Shown here: positions 16,754 to 25,493 of the stretch, piece after piece
Numbering within the stretch: the first letter of the stretch is position 1
How the letters are laid out: every line of letters starts with the position of its first letter
Assembly (NCBI RefSeq): GCF_019645855.1
Contig: NZ_CP080999.1
Coordinates: forward strand, 4,898,001 to 4,962,000
DNA length: 64,000 nt
Direction of reading: 5' to 3'
From: Mycobacterium malmoense
Lineage (GTDB): Bacteria; Actinomycetota; Actinomycetes; Mycobacteriales; Mycobacteriaceae
Translations under genes and position numbers: made by a program
The notes under the pieces: model-generated
The model's database searches: none
The model's input: the letters and a program-made list of their open reading frames with translations, nothing else
Told to the model about the DNA's origin: nothing

Positions 16754-17836
16754 TTGACCGAGGCAAGTTCCGACGAGCCGCTCGGCGACCACGTCCTTGA
16801 ATTGCAGATCGCCGAGGTCGTCGCCGAAACCGACGACGCGCGGTCGCTCGTCTTCACGGTGCCCAACGATCAGGGGGACCCCGACATCCCGGCGGGGCGG
16901 TTGAGCTACGCGCCCGGCCAGTTCCTGACGCTGCGCATCCCCAGCGAGCGCACCGGCTCGGTGGCCCGCTGCTACTCGCTGTGCAGCTCGCCGTTCACCG
17001 ACGACGCGCTGGCCGTCACGGTCAAGCGGACCGCGGACGGATACGCGTCCAACTGGCTGTGCGACCACGCCCGCCCCGGCATGCGGATCCACGTGCTGGC
17101 CCCGTCGGGCAACTTCGTGCCCAAGACGCTCGACGACGACTTCCTGTTGCTGGCCGCCGGCAGCGGGATCACCCCGATCATGTCGATCTGTAAGTCGGCG
17201 CTGGCCGAAGGCGGCGGGCAGGTGACGCTGCTCTATGCCAACCGCGACGACCGCTCGGTGATCTTCTCCGACGCGCTGCGCGGCCTGTCGGCCAAATACC
17301 CCGACCGGTTCACGGTGGTGCACTGGCTGGAATCGCTGCAGGGGCTGCCGAGCGCCACCGCGCTGGCGAAGCTGGCGGCCCCCTACACCGACCGGCCCGC
17401 GTACATCTGTGGGCCCGGCCCCTTCATGGACGCGGCCCGCCAAGCACTGGAAGCGCTGAAAGTGCCTGCGCCGCAAATACATATCGAGGTGTTCAAGTCG
17501 CTGGAGTCGGATCCGTTCGCGGCGGTGAAGCTCGAGGACGCCGCCGAAGGGGACGAGCCGCCGGCCACCGCGGTGGTGCAGCTGGACGGCGAAACCCACA
17601 CCGTGTCGTGGCCGCGCAACGCCAAGCTGCTCGACGTGCTGCTCGCCAAGGGACTCGACGCGCCCTTCTCCTGCCGGGAAGGACACTGTGGTGCCTGCGC
17701 CTGCACGCTGCGCAGCGGCAAGGTGACCATGGAGGTCAACGACGTGCTGGAGCAACAGGATCTCGACGACGGTCTGATTTTGGCCTGTCAATCTCACCCG
17801 GAATCTGATTCGGTAGAAGTCACCTACGACGAGTAG
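16754..17836 (+). CDS. kshB: 3-ketosteroid-9-alpha-hydroxylase reductase KshB
   Basis: Reductase that passes electrons from NADH via FAD and a [2Fe-2S] cluster to the Rieske oxygenase KshA, which opens the steroid B ring. It has 360 residues against 358 in Rv3571. Domains in order are FAD (RCYSLCSSP, near residue 75), NAD (AAGSGITPIMS, near 133) and a C-terminal plant-type ferredoxin (CREGHCGACACTL plus a later Cys in ILACQ). The start is the TTG at 16754 behind GGGAGG. kshA is not in the window. Confidence 0.95.
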   Translation: MTEASSDEPLGDHVLELQIAEVVAETDDARSLVFTVPNDQGDPDIPAGRLSYAPGQFLTLRIPSERTGSVARCYSLCSSPFTDDALAVTVKRTADGYASNWLCDHARPGMRIHVLAPSGNFVPKTLDDDFLLLAAGSGITPIMSICKSALAEGGGQVTLLYANRDDRSVIFSDALRGLSAKYPDRFTVVHWLESLQGLPSATALAKLAAPYTDRPAYICGPGPFMDAARQALEALKVPAPQIHIEVFKSLESDPFAAVKLEDAAEGDEPPATAVVQLDGETHTVSWPRNAKLLDVLLAKGLDAPFSCREGHCGACACTLRSGKVTMEVNDVLEQQDLDDGLILACQSHPESDSVEVTYDE

Positions 17837-17898
17837 TCGCGGGATTAGAGTTCACCCTCGGAGTCTTCTCGACGGGTAGGCCCGGGAAGGGGAGCAGG

Positions 17899-18441
17899 AT
17901 GAAGCGGCTGATAGCGGGGTTTGCCGTCGTCGGAGGCATGGCGATGTTCCTGCCCGGTCCGATCGCCGGAACTTCCTGGGCGGCGAGCAACACCGCCACC
18001 ACCCTGTTCCCGCTGGACGGACCCAACCAGCTGGAGACGCACATCTTCCTCAATTGTTTCAAGGCCGACGGGCACTGCGACTTCACCGCCGGCGCCGACA
18101 TGCTCACACCCGACGGGGTGACCGGCTTCCCGCCCGGCCTCTGGGCGCGCCAGACCACGGAGGTTCGGTCCCCGAACCGGCTGGCCTACCTGGACGCGCA
18201 CGCCACAGGCCAGTTCGAGCGGGTCAACAAGTCGATGGGTACCGACGAGATCACCACCGTTTACTTCGGTGAAGGGCCGCCGGACAAGTACCAGACGACC
18301 GGGCGCATCGACTCGACGGATTGGTCGACGGGCCAGCCCAAGACCGACGTCAGCGTGATCGTCTGCACCCACATCCAGGTGGTCTACACCGGGGTCAACA
18401 TCACCTCGCCGAGCACCTGCGCGCAGACGACGTTTTCCTGA
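17899..18441 (+). CDS. Secreted hypothetical protein (Rv3572 orthologue)
   Basis: Protein of 180 residues with a Sec signal peptide: MKR, a hydrophobic core (LIAGFAVVGGMAMFLPG) and a likely cut after GTSWA. The mature part has four cysteines (NCFKADGHC, IVCTH, STCAQ) that could form two disulfides. The function is unknown. A good AGGGGAGCAGG site precedes the ATG. It follows kshB on the same strand and converges with fadE34. Its conservation beside cholesterol genes suggests, but does not show, a role in that process. Confidence 0.85.
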   Translation: MKRLIAGFAVVGGMAMFLPGPIAGTSWAASNTATTLFPLDGPNQLETHIFLNCFKADGHCDFTAGADMLTPDGVTGFPPGLWARQTTEVRSPNRLAYLDAHATGQFERVNKSMGTDEITTVYFGEGPPDKYQTTGRIDSTDWSTGQPKTDVSVIVCTHIQVVYTGVNITSPSTCAQTTFS

Positions 18442-18457
18442 GACCGCCCGAGAAGGC

Positions 18458-20638
18458 TTAGCGGGGCAGGCCTAGTAGCCGCTCGGCTGCCACGGTGAGC
18501 AGGATCTGCTCGGTGCCGCCGGCGATCGTGAGGCAGCGCGTGTTGAGGAAGTCGAAGACCGCGTGATTGGCGACGAGGCCGCCGCCCTCGGACACGTCCA
18601 TCATGTATTCGGCCAGCGCCTGCCGATAGCGCACGCCGATGAGCTTGCGCACGCTGGACTGCGCCCCGGGGTCCTGGCCGCCCACGGCCAACTGGGCGAT
18701 GCGCTGGTCGAGCAGCGCGCCGGTCTGGGCGAGGACGATCAGCCGACCCAGCCGGTCCTGCTGGGCAACGTCGAGGTCGATCTCGGCCAGCGTCCTGAGC
18801 AGCTCCTCCATCGGGTTGCCCAGCGCGGTGCCGGTGGCCATCGCCACGCGCTCGTTGGCCAGCGTGGTCCGGGCCAGCCGCCAGCCGTCGTTCACCGTGC
18901 CGACCACCATCTCGTCGGGCACGAACACGTTGTCCAGGAACACCTCGTTGAACAGCGAGTCGCCGGTGATCTCCCGCAGCGGACGGATGTCGATGCCGGG
19001 CGAGGTCATGTCGACCAGGAAGTAGGTGATGCCCTTGTGTTTCGGGGCGTCCGGGTCGGTGCGCGCCAGGCACACGCCCCACCGCGCCTTGTGCGCCGCG
19101 GACGTCCACACCTTCTGCCCGGTGAGCAGCCAGCCGCCTTTTGAACCCGGCGCCCGTACCGCCTTGGTGCGCAGCGATGCCAGGTCGGAACCGGCTCCCG
19201 GCTCGGAAAACAGCTGGCACCATAGGAATTCGCCGCGCAGGGTGGCGGGCACGAAGCGCCCGATTTGTTCGGGTGTGCCGTGTTCGAGGATGGTCGGCGC
19301 CGCCCACCAGCCGATCACCAGGTCCGGACGCACCACACCGGCCGCCGACATCTCCCGATCGATCAGCAGCTGCTCGGCCGGTGACGCGGCGCGCCCGTGC
19401 GGCGGCGGCCAGTGCGGCGCCAGCAGCCCCGCCTCGGCCAGGGCCACCTGCCGCTTTTCCTCGGGCAGCGCGGCGACCCCGGCGACGGCCGCGGCGATCT
19501 CCGGTCGCAGGCCCTCAACCTCGGTGAGGTCGATGCCCAGCCGGCGCCGGACGCCGTCCTGGGTCAGCGCCGTGATGCGGCGCAGCCAGCGCTCGGCACC
19601 CCCGAGGAACCGGCCGATGCCGTGCGCCCGCCGCAGGTACAGGTGCGCGTCGTGCTCCCACGTGCAGCCGATGCCGCCGAGCACCTGGATGCAGTCCTTG
19701 ACGTTGGCCTTCGCGGCGGCGATACCGACGCTGGCGGCCAGGGCCGCCGCGATGGCGAACTGGTCCTGATCCGATTCCGCCGCGGCGCGCGCGGCGTCGG
19801 CGGCGGCCACCTCGGCCTGCTCGGCGCGGCACAGCATCTCCGCGCACAGGTGCTTGATGGCCTGGAAGCTGCCGATCGGCTTACCGAACTGCTCACGCAC
19901 CTTGGCGTAGGCGACCGCGGTGTCCAGCGACCATCGGGTCACGCCGGCCGCCTCGGCCGCCAGCACGGTCGCCGCCAGATCCTCGACGCGCTGCTGTGGG
20001 ACCGCGAGCACGGTTGCCGGCGCCGACGTCAGCACCACCCGCGCCAACGGCCGGGAAAAGTCGGTGGCCCGCAACGGCTCGACCCGCACGCCGTCGCCGG
20101 CGGTGTCGACCAGCAGCCACTTCCCCTCGGCCGGCAGGATCAGGACGCCGCCGCGCACCGTGTTCGAGGCGCCCAGCACCCACGGCAGGGTGCCCGACGC
20201 CCGGGAAGCCGCGCCGTCGAACCGCACCGAGCCTTCAGGGCCTTCAGGGCCTTCAGGGCCCTCGAGCGCCACCCCCGCGAAACGCTCCCCGGAGGCCAGC
20301 GCGGCCAGCAATCCGGGATCGTCGACGCCCTCGGAGATGACCACGGTGGCCAGCGCGGTGGTCGCCACCGGCCCGGCTACCAGGGCCTTGGCCGCTTCCT
20401 CGACCATCGCGCACAGATCCTCGATGCTGCAGCCCGCCCCGCCGTGGTCCTCCGGGATGGCGACGCCGAATATCCCAAGGCCGGCCAGGCCGGCGAACAC
20501 CGGCCGCCACGCGTCGGCGTCACCCTGTTCGACGGCGCGAATCGCCGCGGTCCCGCCCGCCCCCGACGTCGGGTTGCGGGCCCAGTCGCGCACCAGCGCG
20601 CGCGCGGCGAATTGTTCGTTGGTGACGGTCGCTACCAC
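18458..20638 (-). CDS. fadE34: Double-length acyl-CoA dehydrogenase FadE34 (ChsE3)
   Basis: Fused acyl-CoA dehydrogenase of 726 residues containing two dehydrogenase modules in tandem, against 711 residues in Rv3573c. The N-terminal half resembles the short partner subunits (REQFGKPIGSFQAIKHLCAE, GGIGCTWEHDAHLYLRRAH). The C-terminal half is the FadE31-like partner (FSEPGAGSDLASL, GQKVWTSAAH, GGTEQILLTVAAERLLGLP). The family enzyme acts on a C5 sterol side-chain CoA thioester. The start is GTG 20638, with GGAGG seven bases upstream. A 9-bp tandem repeat adds Glu-Gly-Pro units near residues 125-137. It is divergent from kstR. Confidence 0.94.
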   Translation of the reverse strand: MVATVTNEQFAARALVRDWARNPTSGAGGTAAIRAVEQGDADAWRPVFAGLAGLGIFGVAIPEDHGGAGCSIEDLCAMVEEAAKALVAGPVATTALATVVISEGVDDPGLLAALASGERFAGVALEGPEGPEGPEGSVRFDGAASRASGTLPWVLGASNTVRGGVLILPAEGKWLLVDTAGDGVRVEPLRATDFSRPLARVVLTSAPATVLAVPQQRVEDLAATVLAAEAAGVTRWSLDTAVAYAKVREQFGKPIGSFQAIKHLCAEMLCRAEQAEVAAADAARAAAESDQDQFAIAAALAASVGIAAAKANVKDCIQVLGGIGCTWEHDAHLYLRRAHGIGRFLGGAERWLRRITALTQDGVRRRLGIDLTEVEGLRPEIAAAVAGVAALPEEKRQVALAEAGLLAPHWPPPHGRAASPAEQLLIDREMSAAGVVRPDLVIGWWAAPTILEHGTPEQIGRFVPATLRGEFLWCQLFSEPGAGSDLASLRTKAVRAPGSKGGWLLTGQKVWTSAAHKARWGVCLARTDPDAPKHKGITYFLVDMTSPGIDIRPLREITGDSLFNEVFLDNVFVPDEMVVGTVNDGWRLARTTLANERVAMATGTALGNPMEELLRTLAEIDLDVAQQDRLGRLIVLAQTGALLDQRIAQLAVGGQDPGAQSSVRKLIGVRYRQALAEYMMDVSEGGGLVANHAVFDFLNTRCLTIAGGTEQILLTVAAERLLGLPR
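20231..20266. repeat. 9-bp tandem repeat inside fadE34
   Basis: Three exact copies of GCCTTCAGG (20231-20257) are followed by a degenerate fourth. On the coding strand they give a Glu-Gly-Pro run. The frame is kept, so copy number can vary without breaking the gene. Confidence 0.85.
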
Positions 20639-20724
20639 CCTGAGGTCCTCCGTGACATGGGGCGCGCCCCTAGGTCTTAATTGTCCGACTCCCGCAAGCG
20701 CGGGGTATGCGAACGCCGCGCTAT

Positions 20725-20804
20725 GCAACCCGCATCGCCACCGGACGGTGCCCGATTGTCCGGTTCCTCCTCACGTTGCCACGCAACCCGCATCGTCACC
20801 GGAC
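20725..20804. repeat. 22-bp direct repeat upstream of fadE34
   Basis: GCAACCCGCATCGCCACCGG plus AC at 20725-20746 recurs at 20783-20804 with a single base change. The second copy ends immediately before the KstR operator. The region 20639-20959 holds no gene; it contains this repeat, the operator and the kstR ribosome site. Confidence 0.75.
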
Positions 20805-20818
20805 TAGAACGTGTTCTA
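20805..20818. promoter_or_regulatory. KstR operator between fadE34 and kstR
   Basis: TAGAACGTGTTCTA is a perfect palindrome and fits TnnAACnnGTTnnA. It lies 167 bases upstream of fadE34 and 142 upstream of kstR, so it can regulate either or both. Confidence 0.92.
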
Positions 20819-20959
20819 ATAGTGCCAGTGGTCGACCGTCAAGTCGAACGCCATTACGGCAGCACATGTGGTTCTCCCGGCGGTACGGAGGTAGGAAATT
20901 CACGCTCAGCATGCGTATCGTTTGCAGACGAGCCGCCCGGAACAGGAGCAACTCGTCAC

Positions 20960-21628
20960 ATGTCGCAAGCCAACACGAACTCGAGCCGCGCTTCGGACTC
21001 GCAACCGCGCGAGGTCATGAACGTGGCGGTACTGGCTGAGTCGGAACTCGGGTCGGAGGCGCAGCGGGAACGCCGCAAGCGCATCCTGGACGCCACCATG
21101 GCCATCGCGTCCAAAGGTGGTTACGAGGCGGTTCAGATGCGTGCCGTGGCGGACCGGGCCGACGTGGCGGTGGGCACGCTGTACCGGTATTTCCCGTCGA
21201 AGGTGCATCTGCTGGTGTCGGCGCTGGGCCGCGAGTTCAGCCGCATCGACGCCAAAACCGACCGCTCCACCGTCGTCGGCGGCACCCCGTTCCAGCGGCT
21301 GAACTTCATGATCGGCAGGCTCAACCGCGCGATGCAGCGCAACCCGCTGCTGACCGAGGCAATGGCGCGGGCCTACGTTTTCGCCGACGCCTCGGCGGCC
21401 AGCGAGGTCGACCAGGTCGAGAAGCTCATCGATTCCATGTTCGCGCGCGCGATGGCCGACGGCGAAGCGAGCGAGGACCAGTACCACATCGCCCGGGTGA
21501 TCTCCGACGTGTGGCTGTCGAACCTGCTCGCCTGGCTCACCCGGCGGGCCTCGGCGACCGACGTCAGCAAGCGGCTGGACCTGGCCGTGCGATTGTTGAT
21601 CGGCGATCAGGAGCCCAGCGAAGCCTAG
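20960..21628 (+). CDS. kstR: TetR-family repressor KstR
   Basis: Master repressor of early cholesterol catabolism, released by sterol-CoA intermediates. It has 222 residues. The DNA-binding domain includes RRKRILDATMAIASKGGYEA and VAVGTLYRYFPSKVHLL, nearly identical to Rv3574. The ATG at 20960 (MSQANTN) has an AGGAG site and matches the long, corrected start of the family; the shorter MNVAVLAE start is an alternative. Its stop shares the CTAG palindrome with the stop of the convergent LacI gene. Confidence 0.96.
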   Translation: MSQANTNSSRASDSQPREVMNVAVLAESELGSEAQRERRKRILDATMAIASKGGYEAVQMRAVADRADVAVGTLYRYFPSKVHLLVSALGREFSRIDAKTDRSTVVGGTPFQRLNFMIGRLNRAMQRNPLLTEAMARAYVFADASAASEVDQVEKLIDSMFARAMADGEASEDQYHIARVISDVWLSNLLAWLTRRASATDVSKRLDLAVRLLIGDQEPSEA

Positions 21629-22713
21629 GCCGGGGGCCCGGTGGTGCGGCCCCGAATCAGCTCGGTGTCCAGCAGTTCGACGACCGGCAGGCCCGGCGTG
21701 CCTGTCCGTGGCGGCTTCAGCAACAGTTCACCCGCCCGGTGACCCTTCTGCAGGCTCGGCTGTGCCACGGTCGTCAAGCCGCGGCCGATCGCCTCGGGCA
21801 CGCCGTCAAACCCGGTGACGCTCATCTGCCCCGGCACGTAAATGCCATGTGCCCTAAGGTAATCCATGGCCGACAGGGCCAAAATGTCGGCCGTACACAG
21901 CAGCGCGGTGATCCGCGGATTGGCCTCCAGCGCCGCCTTGGCGGCGGCGCCACCGGACGTCGGCAGGTGCTCGTAGCTTTCCACCACGGTCAGCGAATCC
22001 GGGTCGACGCCGGCGGCCGTCATCGCCTCCCACACGCCGATGATGCGCTCCCGTTGCACGTCGAACGCCGGCGACTGCAGCCGGTCGGCGTCCACCAGGC
22101 CCTGTCGGCGATCGCGGCCCAGCCGCATGGTCAGCAACCCGACCTCCCGATGCCCCAGTCCCAGCACGTACTCGGCGAGCTCGCGCATCGCCGCACGGTC
22201 GTCGATGCCCACCCGCGACACCCCGGAGAGGCCCTTGGGCTGGTCGACCACCACCACGGGCAACCGCCGCTGCAGCACCACCTGGAGGTAGGGATCGTCG
22301 TCGCACACCGAATACACCACGAAACCGTCCACGCCGGCGCCGAGCACGGCGGCCGTTCCGTCCTCGATGCTCCGGCTGGATCCGACGGCCACCAACAGCA
22401 GTCCCTGCCCGAGCTCTTCGCACGACTGCGCCACTCCCGCAACGAAATCCCGCGCCGCCGGGTCGCTGAAGAAGTAGGTCAGCGGTTCGGCCATTACCAA
22501 ACCGACGGCACCGGCTTTGCGGGTCCGCAACGATCGCGCGACCGGGTCGGGGCCCGGGTAACCCAGCCGCTTCGCCGTCGCCAGCACGCGCTCACGCAGG
22601 TCGGCGGAGAGCTGATCCGGCCGGTTGAAGGCATTCGAGATCGTGGTGCGCGAAACCCTCAACTCGTCCGCCAACGACGCCAGAGTCGCACGCCGGCGCG
22701 GTGTGGGACTCAC
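21625..22713 (-). CDS. LacI-family regulator (Rv3575c orthologue)
   Basis: Transcriptional regulator of 362 residues. The N-terminal LacI helix-turn-helix is TLASLADELRVSRTTISNAF followed by NRPDQLSADLRERVL. The rest is a periplasmic-binding-protein-like effector domain (GLVMAEPLTYFFSDP, VVVVDQPKG, SVTGFDGVPEAIGRGLTTV). The effector is unknown. Sugar binding is usual for the family, but no sugar genes are adjacent. It starts at the GTG at 22713. The divergent neighbour is the zinc importer, whose control site looks like a Zur box rather than a LacI operator. Confidence 0.88.
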   Translation of the reverse strand: MSPTPRRRATLASLADELRVSRTTISNAFNRPDQLSADLRERVLATAKRLGYPGPDPVARSLRTRKAGAVGLVMAEPLTYFFSDPAARDFVAGVAQSCEELGQGLLLVAVGSSRSIEDGTAAVLGAGVDGFVVYSVCDDDPYLQVVLQRRLPVVVVDQPKGLSGVSRVGIDDRAAMRELAEYVLGLGHREVGLLTMRLGRDRRQGLVDADRLQSPAFDVQRERIIGVWEAMTAAGVDPDSLTVVESYEHLPTSGGAAAKAALEANPRITALLCTADILALSAMDYLRAHGIYVPGQMSVTGFDGVPEAIGRGLTTVAQPSLQKGHRAGELLLKPPRTGTPGLPVVELLDTELIRGRTTGPPA

Positions 22714-22773
22714 GTTCGGTGAGGCTACAGCGGATCTTTATTCACGCCTACGCGCCTTTGATCCACCGCTTCC

Positions 22774-22794
22774 TAATGGAAACGATTTTCATTA
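22774..22794. promoter_or_regulatory. Zur box of the zinc importer operon
   Basis: TAATGGAAACGATTTTCATTA is a 21-bp near-palindrome; TAATGGAAA and TTTTCATTA pair with one mismatch. It closely resembles the mycobacterial Zur operator. It lies 70-90 bases before the importer's first gene, so zinc repression is expected. Confidence 0.82.
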
Positions 22795-22863
22795 GTATTG
22801 TGGGTCGTTCGGCGGGCCGGCGAGAGGAAATTGGGACGTGCGCTTGGCGCTGACGGGACACAA

Positions 22864-23781
22864 ATGGCAGTAGCCGCGGTAGTTAATGGCGGGCGTTGGC
22901 TATCGGCCACCCTGGTTGCCCTGGCCGGCCTGCCGGCGCTGACGGGCTGCGACGGTTCAGCGCATCCGCGCGCGGCCGCCGTGGTGGCGTCCACCGACGT
23001 GTGGGGCAGCGTGGCCGGCGCCGTCATCGGCCGCCATGTCGCCGTCAAATCCATCCTGAGTGGCGCCGACATCGATCCGCACACGTATGCGGCCAGTCCC
23101 TCGGATGCCGCCTCGATCATCGATGCCGCGTTGGTCGTCTACAACGGCGGCGGTTACGACCCTTGGGTGGACCAGGTGCTGGCCAGGCATCCGGCCGTCC
23201 AATCCGTCGATGCCTACTCGTTCGTCGCCAAAGCCGCACCGGGCGGGCAGCCCCCCAACGAGCACGTCTTCTACGACCTGGGCGTCGCCAAGTCGGTCGC
23301 GTCCTCGATCGCCGACCGGATGGCGACCATCGACCCGGCCAACGCCGCCGACTACCGGGCCAACGCCGCCGAGTTCTGCCGCAGCGCCGACGCGATCGCC
23401 ATCTCCGAACACGCCATCGCCAGCGCATACCCCGATGCCGGAGTCATCGCGACCGAGTCCGACGCGTACTACCTGCTGGCGGCGTCGGGCCTGGTGAATC
23501 GCACCCCGGCCGCGTTTACCGCGGCCAACGAGAACGAAACCGATCCCTCGCCGGCCGACATGGCATCCGTGCTCGACTTGATCGACCACCGTCAAGTCTC
23601 GGCGCTGGTGGTCAACCCGCAGACGTCCACCGCCGCGATAGCCGGCCTCGAGGATGCCGCGCGGCGGGCGGGCGTGCCGGTCACCGAAGTGACCGAGACC
23701 TTGCCCGCGGGCGTCGACTACCTGACCTGGCAGCGCGACACGGTCAACCAGCTGCTCGCCGCCCTGCGGTCGAGCCGGTAA
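22864..23781 (+). CDS. znuA: Zinc/manganese ABC importer, lipoprotein binding subunit
   Basis: Metal-binding lipoprotein of cluster A-I (ZnuA/TroA-like), 305 residues. The signal peptide ends in a lipobox LPALTGC, with the lipid Cys near residue 29. Likely metal contacts are His in ADIDPHTY, His in NEHVFYDL and Glu in ATESDAYYLL. The usual third histidine is replaced by the Glu region, as I recall for other actinobacterial members. Start ATG 22864; no strong ribosome site is visible. It is first in the znuA-znuC-znuB operon behind a Zur box, so zinc is the most likely cargo. Confidence 0.85.
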   Translation: MAVAAVVNGGRWLSATLVALAGLPALTGCDGSAHPRAAAVVASTDVWGSVAGAVIGRHVAVKSILSGADIDPHTYAASPSDAASIIDAALVVYNGGGYDPWVDQVLARHPAVQSVDAYSFVAKAAPGGQPPNEHVFYDLGVAKSVASSIADRMATIDPANAADYRANAAEFCRSADAIAISEHAIASAYPDAGVIATESDAYYLLAASGLVNRTPAAFTAANENETDPSPADMASVLDLIDHRQVSALVVNPQTSTAAIAGLEDAARRAGVPVTEVTETLPAGVDYLTWQRDTVNQLLAALRSSR

Positions 23782-23789
23782 GCACGGCC

Positions 23790-24620
23790 GTGAGTCTCGA
23801 AGCGGTCCAGGCGGTCGACCGTCACGCGGATGCGGTTTCGCTGCGCGGCGCCCGGCTGGCGTTCGGCGACCGGGTGCTGTGGGACCACCTGGACCTGTCG
23901 GTGTCGCCCGGCGAATTCATCGCGGTGCTCGGGCCCAACGGCAGCGGCAAGACGTCCTTGCTCAAGGTGTTGCTCGGGCAGCGGCCGCTGAGCGCCGGTG
24001 CCGCGCGGGTGGACGGAAAGCCGATCACCTCGGGAAGCGGACGCATCGGCTACGTGCCGCAACACCGGCCCATCGACCGGGACGTGATGCTGCGTGGGCG
24101 CGACCTGGTTCGGCTGGGCATCGACGGGCGACGCTGGGGCGCCGCCCCGCTGCGATCCGCCGAGCGGGCCCGCCGGCGCGCGGCCGTGTGCGAAGCTCTG
24201 CGCCAGGTCAACGGCGAACACCTGGCCGATGTCCGGGTCGGGCTGATGTCGGGCGGCGAGCTGCAGCGGATGCGCATCGCTCAGGCGCTGGTCAGCGACC
24301 CGATGCTGCTGCTCTGCGACGAACCGCTGCTGACCCTGGACCCGGCCAACGCGAGGCTGGTGTCCGCGCTGATCGACCGGCGCCGCCGGGATGCCGCAAC
24401 CACCGTCATCGTCGTCACCCACGAGATCAACGCGATCCTGCCGTACGTGGACCGGGTGCTGTATCTGGTCGACGGCCGGTTCAAGGTCGGCACCGTCGGG
24501 CAGGTGATGACCAGCCAGACGCTGTCGGCGCTGTACCGGGCCGACATCCAGGTGGTGAAGGTCAAGGACCGCTACGTCGTGGTGGGCGATCCGGTGCCCG
24601 GTGACGGGCCCGACCGATGA
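23790..24620 (+). CDS. znuC: Zinc ABC importer ATPase
   Basis: ABC ATPase of 276 residues. Walker A is GPNGSGKTSLL, the Q-loop is in YVPQHRPID, the signature is LMSGGELQRMR, Walker B is LLLCDEPLLTLD and the switch histidine is in VTHEIN. It starts at the GTG at 23790, eight bases after znuA, and overlaps the permease gene by four bases (ATGA). Confidence 0.9.
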   Translation: MSLEAVQAVDRHADAVSLRGARLAFGDRVLWDHLDLSVSPGEFIAVLGPNGSGKTSLLKVLLGQRPLSAGAARVDGKPITSGSGRIGYVPQHRPIDRDVMLRGRDLVRLGIDGRRWGAAPLRSAERARRRAAVCEALRQVNGEHLADVRVGLMSGGELQRMRIAQALVSDPMLLLCDEPLLTLDPANARLVSALIDRRRRDAATTVIVVTHEINAILPYVDRVLYLVDGRFKVGTVGQVMTSQTLSALYRADIQVVKVKDRYVVVGDPVPGDGPDR

Positions 24621-25477
24621 ACCACCGGCTGGCCGACATGCTGGACCACCTGTTCGCCTTCGACGTCACCTCCCGCCTCCTGGGCCATGACTTCGTCCAG
24701 CAGGCGCTGGTGGCGGCCGCGCTGCTGGGACTGGTGGCCGGGCTGATCGGGCCCTTCATCGTGATGCGCCAGATGTCGTTCGCCGTGCACGGATCCAGCG
24801 AACTGTCGCTGACCGGGGCCGCGTTCGCCCTGCTGGTCGGGTTCGAGGTGGGCGCGGGCGCGTTGATCGGCAGCGCCCTGGCGGCGGCGCTGTTCGGCGT
24901 TCTCGGCCGGCGTGACCGGGAACGCGATTCGGTGATCGGCGTGGTGCTGGCGTTCGGGTTGGGTCTGGCGGTGCTGTTCATCCACCTCTATCCGGGACGA
25001 ACCGGGACCAGCTTCGCTTTGCTGACCGGCCAGATCGTCGGCGTCGGCTACACCGGCCTGACCATGCTGGCGCTCGTTTGCCTGCTTGTCGTCGCCGTGC
25101 TGGCGACGTGCTACCGCCCGCTGTTGTTCGCCACCGTCGATCCGGACGTCGCGGCCGCCCGCGGTGTCCCGGTTCGCGCGTTGGGCATCGTGTTCGCCGC
25201 GCTGGTCGGTGTGGTGGCGGCTCAGGCCGTGCAGATCGTCGGGGCGCTGCTGGTGATGTCGCTGTTGATCACGCCGGCGGCCGCGGCCGCTCGGGTGGTC
25301 ACCTCTCCGGCGGCGGCGATCGTGGCGTCGGTGGTGTTCGCCGAGGTCTCCGCCGTCGGGGGCATCGTGCTGTCGCTGGCGCCCGGGGTTCCGGTGTCGG
25401 TGTTCGTCGCAACCATCTCGTTCCTGATCTACCTGTTTTGCTGGCTCGCTGGGCGGCGCCGGGAGGCCGCCACTTAA
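24617..25477 (+). CDS. znuB: Zinc ABC importer permease
   Basis: Integral membrane permease of the ABC-3 family, 286 residues with about eight hydrophobic segments. The family signs are FIVMRQMSFAVHGSSELSLT near residue 47 and the VGALLVMSLLITPAAAA segment near 215. It completes the importer with the two upstream genes. Start ATG 24617 overlaps the ATPase stop. Confidence 0.9.
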   Translation: MNHRLADMLDHLFAFDVTSRLLGHDFVQQALVAAALLGLVAGLIGPFIVMRQMSFAVHGSSELSLTGAAFALLVGFEVGAGALIGSALAAALFGVLGRRDRERDSVIGVVLAFGLGLAVLFIHLYPGRTGTSFALLTGQIVGVGYTGLTMLALVCLLVVAVLATCYRPLLFATVDPDVAAARGVPVRALGIVFAALVGVVAAQAVQIVGALLVMSLLITPAAAAARVVTSPAAAIVASVVFAEVSAVGGIVLSLAPGVPVSVFVATISFLIYLFCWLAGRRREAAT

Positions 25478-25481
25478 GCAA

Positions 25482-25487
25482 TAAGCT
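25482..25487 (+). promoter_or_regulatory. -10 element (TAAGCT) before the PxpA-like gene
   Basis: TAAGCT ends six bases before the GTG at 25494, and no ribosome site is present. This suggests a separate leaderless transcript starting downstream of the zinc importer. Confidence 0.45.
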
Positions 25488-25493
25488 GGGCCG

